Assembly (NCBI GenBank): GCA_945871455.1
Contig: CAMBXJ010000256.1
Span: 1 to 6,564 of the forward strand
DNA: 6,564 nt
Reading direction: 5' to 3'
From: Asaia bogorensis
GTDB taxonomy: Bacteria; Pseudomonadota; Alphaproteobacteria; Acetobacterales; Acetobacteraceae
The notes under the pieces are model-generated. The model was not told the DNA's origin. It did no database searches and worked only from the letters and a program-made list of their open reading frames with translations. Shown one piece after another: positions 5,966-6,564 of this stretch (positions within the stretch are counted from its first letter, which is position 1; each line of letters begins with the position of its first letter). The position numbers and the translations under genes were made by a program.

Positions 5966-6564
5966 ATGACCCTGTCCATCCGCGCCCTCGATCCCGTCTC
6001 CCGCCCGTTCTTCGCGGGGGAGGTCTCCGGGATCGATATTACGCAGCCGCTGACACCGGATCAGGCCGGCGCCATCGCAAAGGGCATGGACCAGTACGGC
6101 GTGCTGGTCTTCCATGGCCAGCAATTCACCGATGAGACGCAGCTCCGGTTCAGCCGCAATTTCGGCGATCTCGAAACCGCCTCCGGAGACATCAACTTCC
6201 TCCATGCTCGGCGTTTGGAGTCGGAGCTTGTCAACGACATCTCCAACCTGGATCTGAACAACCAGTTGCTGGCGCGCGACAGCCGGCGGCGGCTGTTCAA
6301 CCTGGGCAACCAGCTCTGGCATTCCGACAGTTCGTTCAAGGAAGTGCCGGCCAAGTACTCGCTGCTGTCGGCCCGCGCGATCCCGGATGCGGGCGGCAAT
6401 ACCGAATTCGCCGACATGCGCCAGGCCTGGGACGATCTGGATCCAGAAGACCGGGCCGTCTGCGCCGATCTGATCTGTGAGCACACCCAGCTTTACTCCC
6501 GCGGGACGCTTGGGTTCACGGATTTTACAGACGAAGACCGCGAGCGGTTCCAGCCGGTGCATCA
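5966..6564 (+). CDS. TauD/TfdA-family Fe(II)/2-oxoglutarate dioxygenase, 3' end outside the window
   Basis: The frame is open from the ATG at 5966 to the window edge (199 codons of a family usually about 280-300 residues long), so this is a truncation by the window, not a pseudogene. AGGA (5955-5958) lies 7 nt upstream; an ATG at 5958 hits a stop after two codons. Family signs are clear: the N-terminal FFAGEVSGIDIT (15-26), GVLVFHGQ (45-52), and the facial-triad start WHSD with His119 and Asp121. Thr146 in GGNTEF is 27 residues after His119, the same spacing as His99 to Thr126 (2-oxoglutarate contact) in E. coli TauD. The second metal His and the 2-oxoglutarate Arg would lie beyond the edge. 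The RRLFNLGNQLWHSDSSFK stretch resembles TfdA-like members more than taurine dioxygenase itself. It would hydroxylate a small anionic substrate, which cannot be named here. Confidence 0.94.
   Translation, partial: MTLSIRALDPVSRPFFAGEVSGIDITQPLTPDQAGAIAKGMDQYGVLVFHGQQFTDETQLRFSRNFGDLETASGDINFLHARRLESELVNDISNLDLNNQLLARDSRRRLFNLGNQLWHSDSSFKEVPAKYSLLSARAIPDAGGNTEFADMRQAWDDLDPEDRAVCADLICEHTQLYSRGTLGFTDFTDEDRERFQPVH

Noticed and set aside
5906..6562. A 218-codon minus-strand frame at the right end.
   Set aside because: The plus strand encodes a clear TauD/TfdA protein across the whole stretch, and the minus frame overlaps the terminator palindrome and has no recognisable domain.

Overview
The window is high-GC DNA with strong Shine-Dalgarno sites (GGAGG-type). 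It carries a GC-rich multi-hairpin intergenic element of a kind I associate with Rhodospirillales/Acetobacteraceae chromosomes. An alphaproteobacterium of that group is the best guess, but this is inference from composition and style, not from a marker gene.

Left half, minus strand (about 3130 down to 1). This is a two-gene ABC importer operon: a fused 'double' MetI-type permease of about 558-570 residues (1256-2932, or to 2968), then a PotA/FbpC/CysA-type ATPase with a C-terminal TOBE-like region (168-1259). The two overlap by 4 nt (ATGA). A possible 40-codon leader ORF (2938-3060) has the best ribosome binding site in the operon and stops 5 nt before the preferred permease start. An 11-bp-period direct repeat lies just upstream of it. 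No substrate-binding protein gene is visible. The operon ends in a dense array of structure: a potential G-quadruplex, three short GC hairpins, and a near-perfect 23-bp hairpin at the window edge.

Middle, minus strand (3132-4172). This gene encodes a cytosolic-looking 346-residue protein of six NHL-type repeats with GDGG motifs every 55-58 residues, so almost certainly a six-bladed beta-propeller. It is divergent from the next gene across a 111-nt intergenic region that holds overlapping candidate promoters.

Right part, plus strand. A 535-residue, histidine-rich protein that I do not recognise (4284-5891) is followed by a perfect 24-bp palindrome that probably acts as a terminator. The start of a TauD/TfdA-family Fe(II)/2-oxoglutarate dioxygenase (5966 onward) then runs off the right edge.

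Taken together, importer, propeller protein, unknown protein and 2OG oxygenase look like an accessory catabolic neighbourhood for uptake and oxidation of a small, probably anionic, organic compound. The substrate cannot be read from the sequence, and the functional link between the importer and the right-hand genes is inference only. Intergenic stretches are all shorter than 170 nt. The very long open frames opposite the real genes are artefacts of GC-rich codon use.
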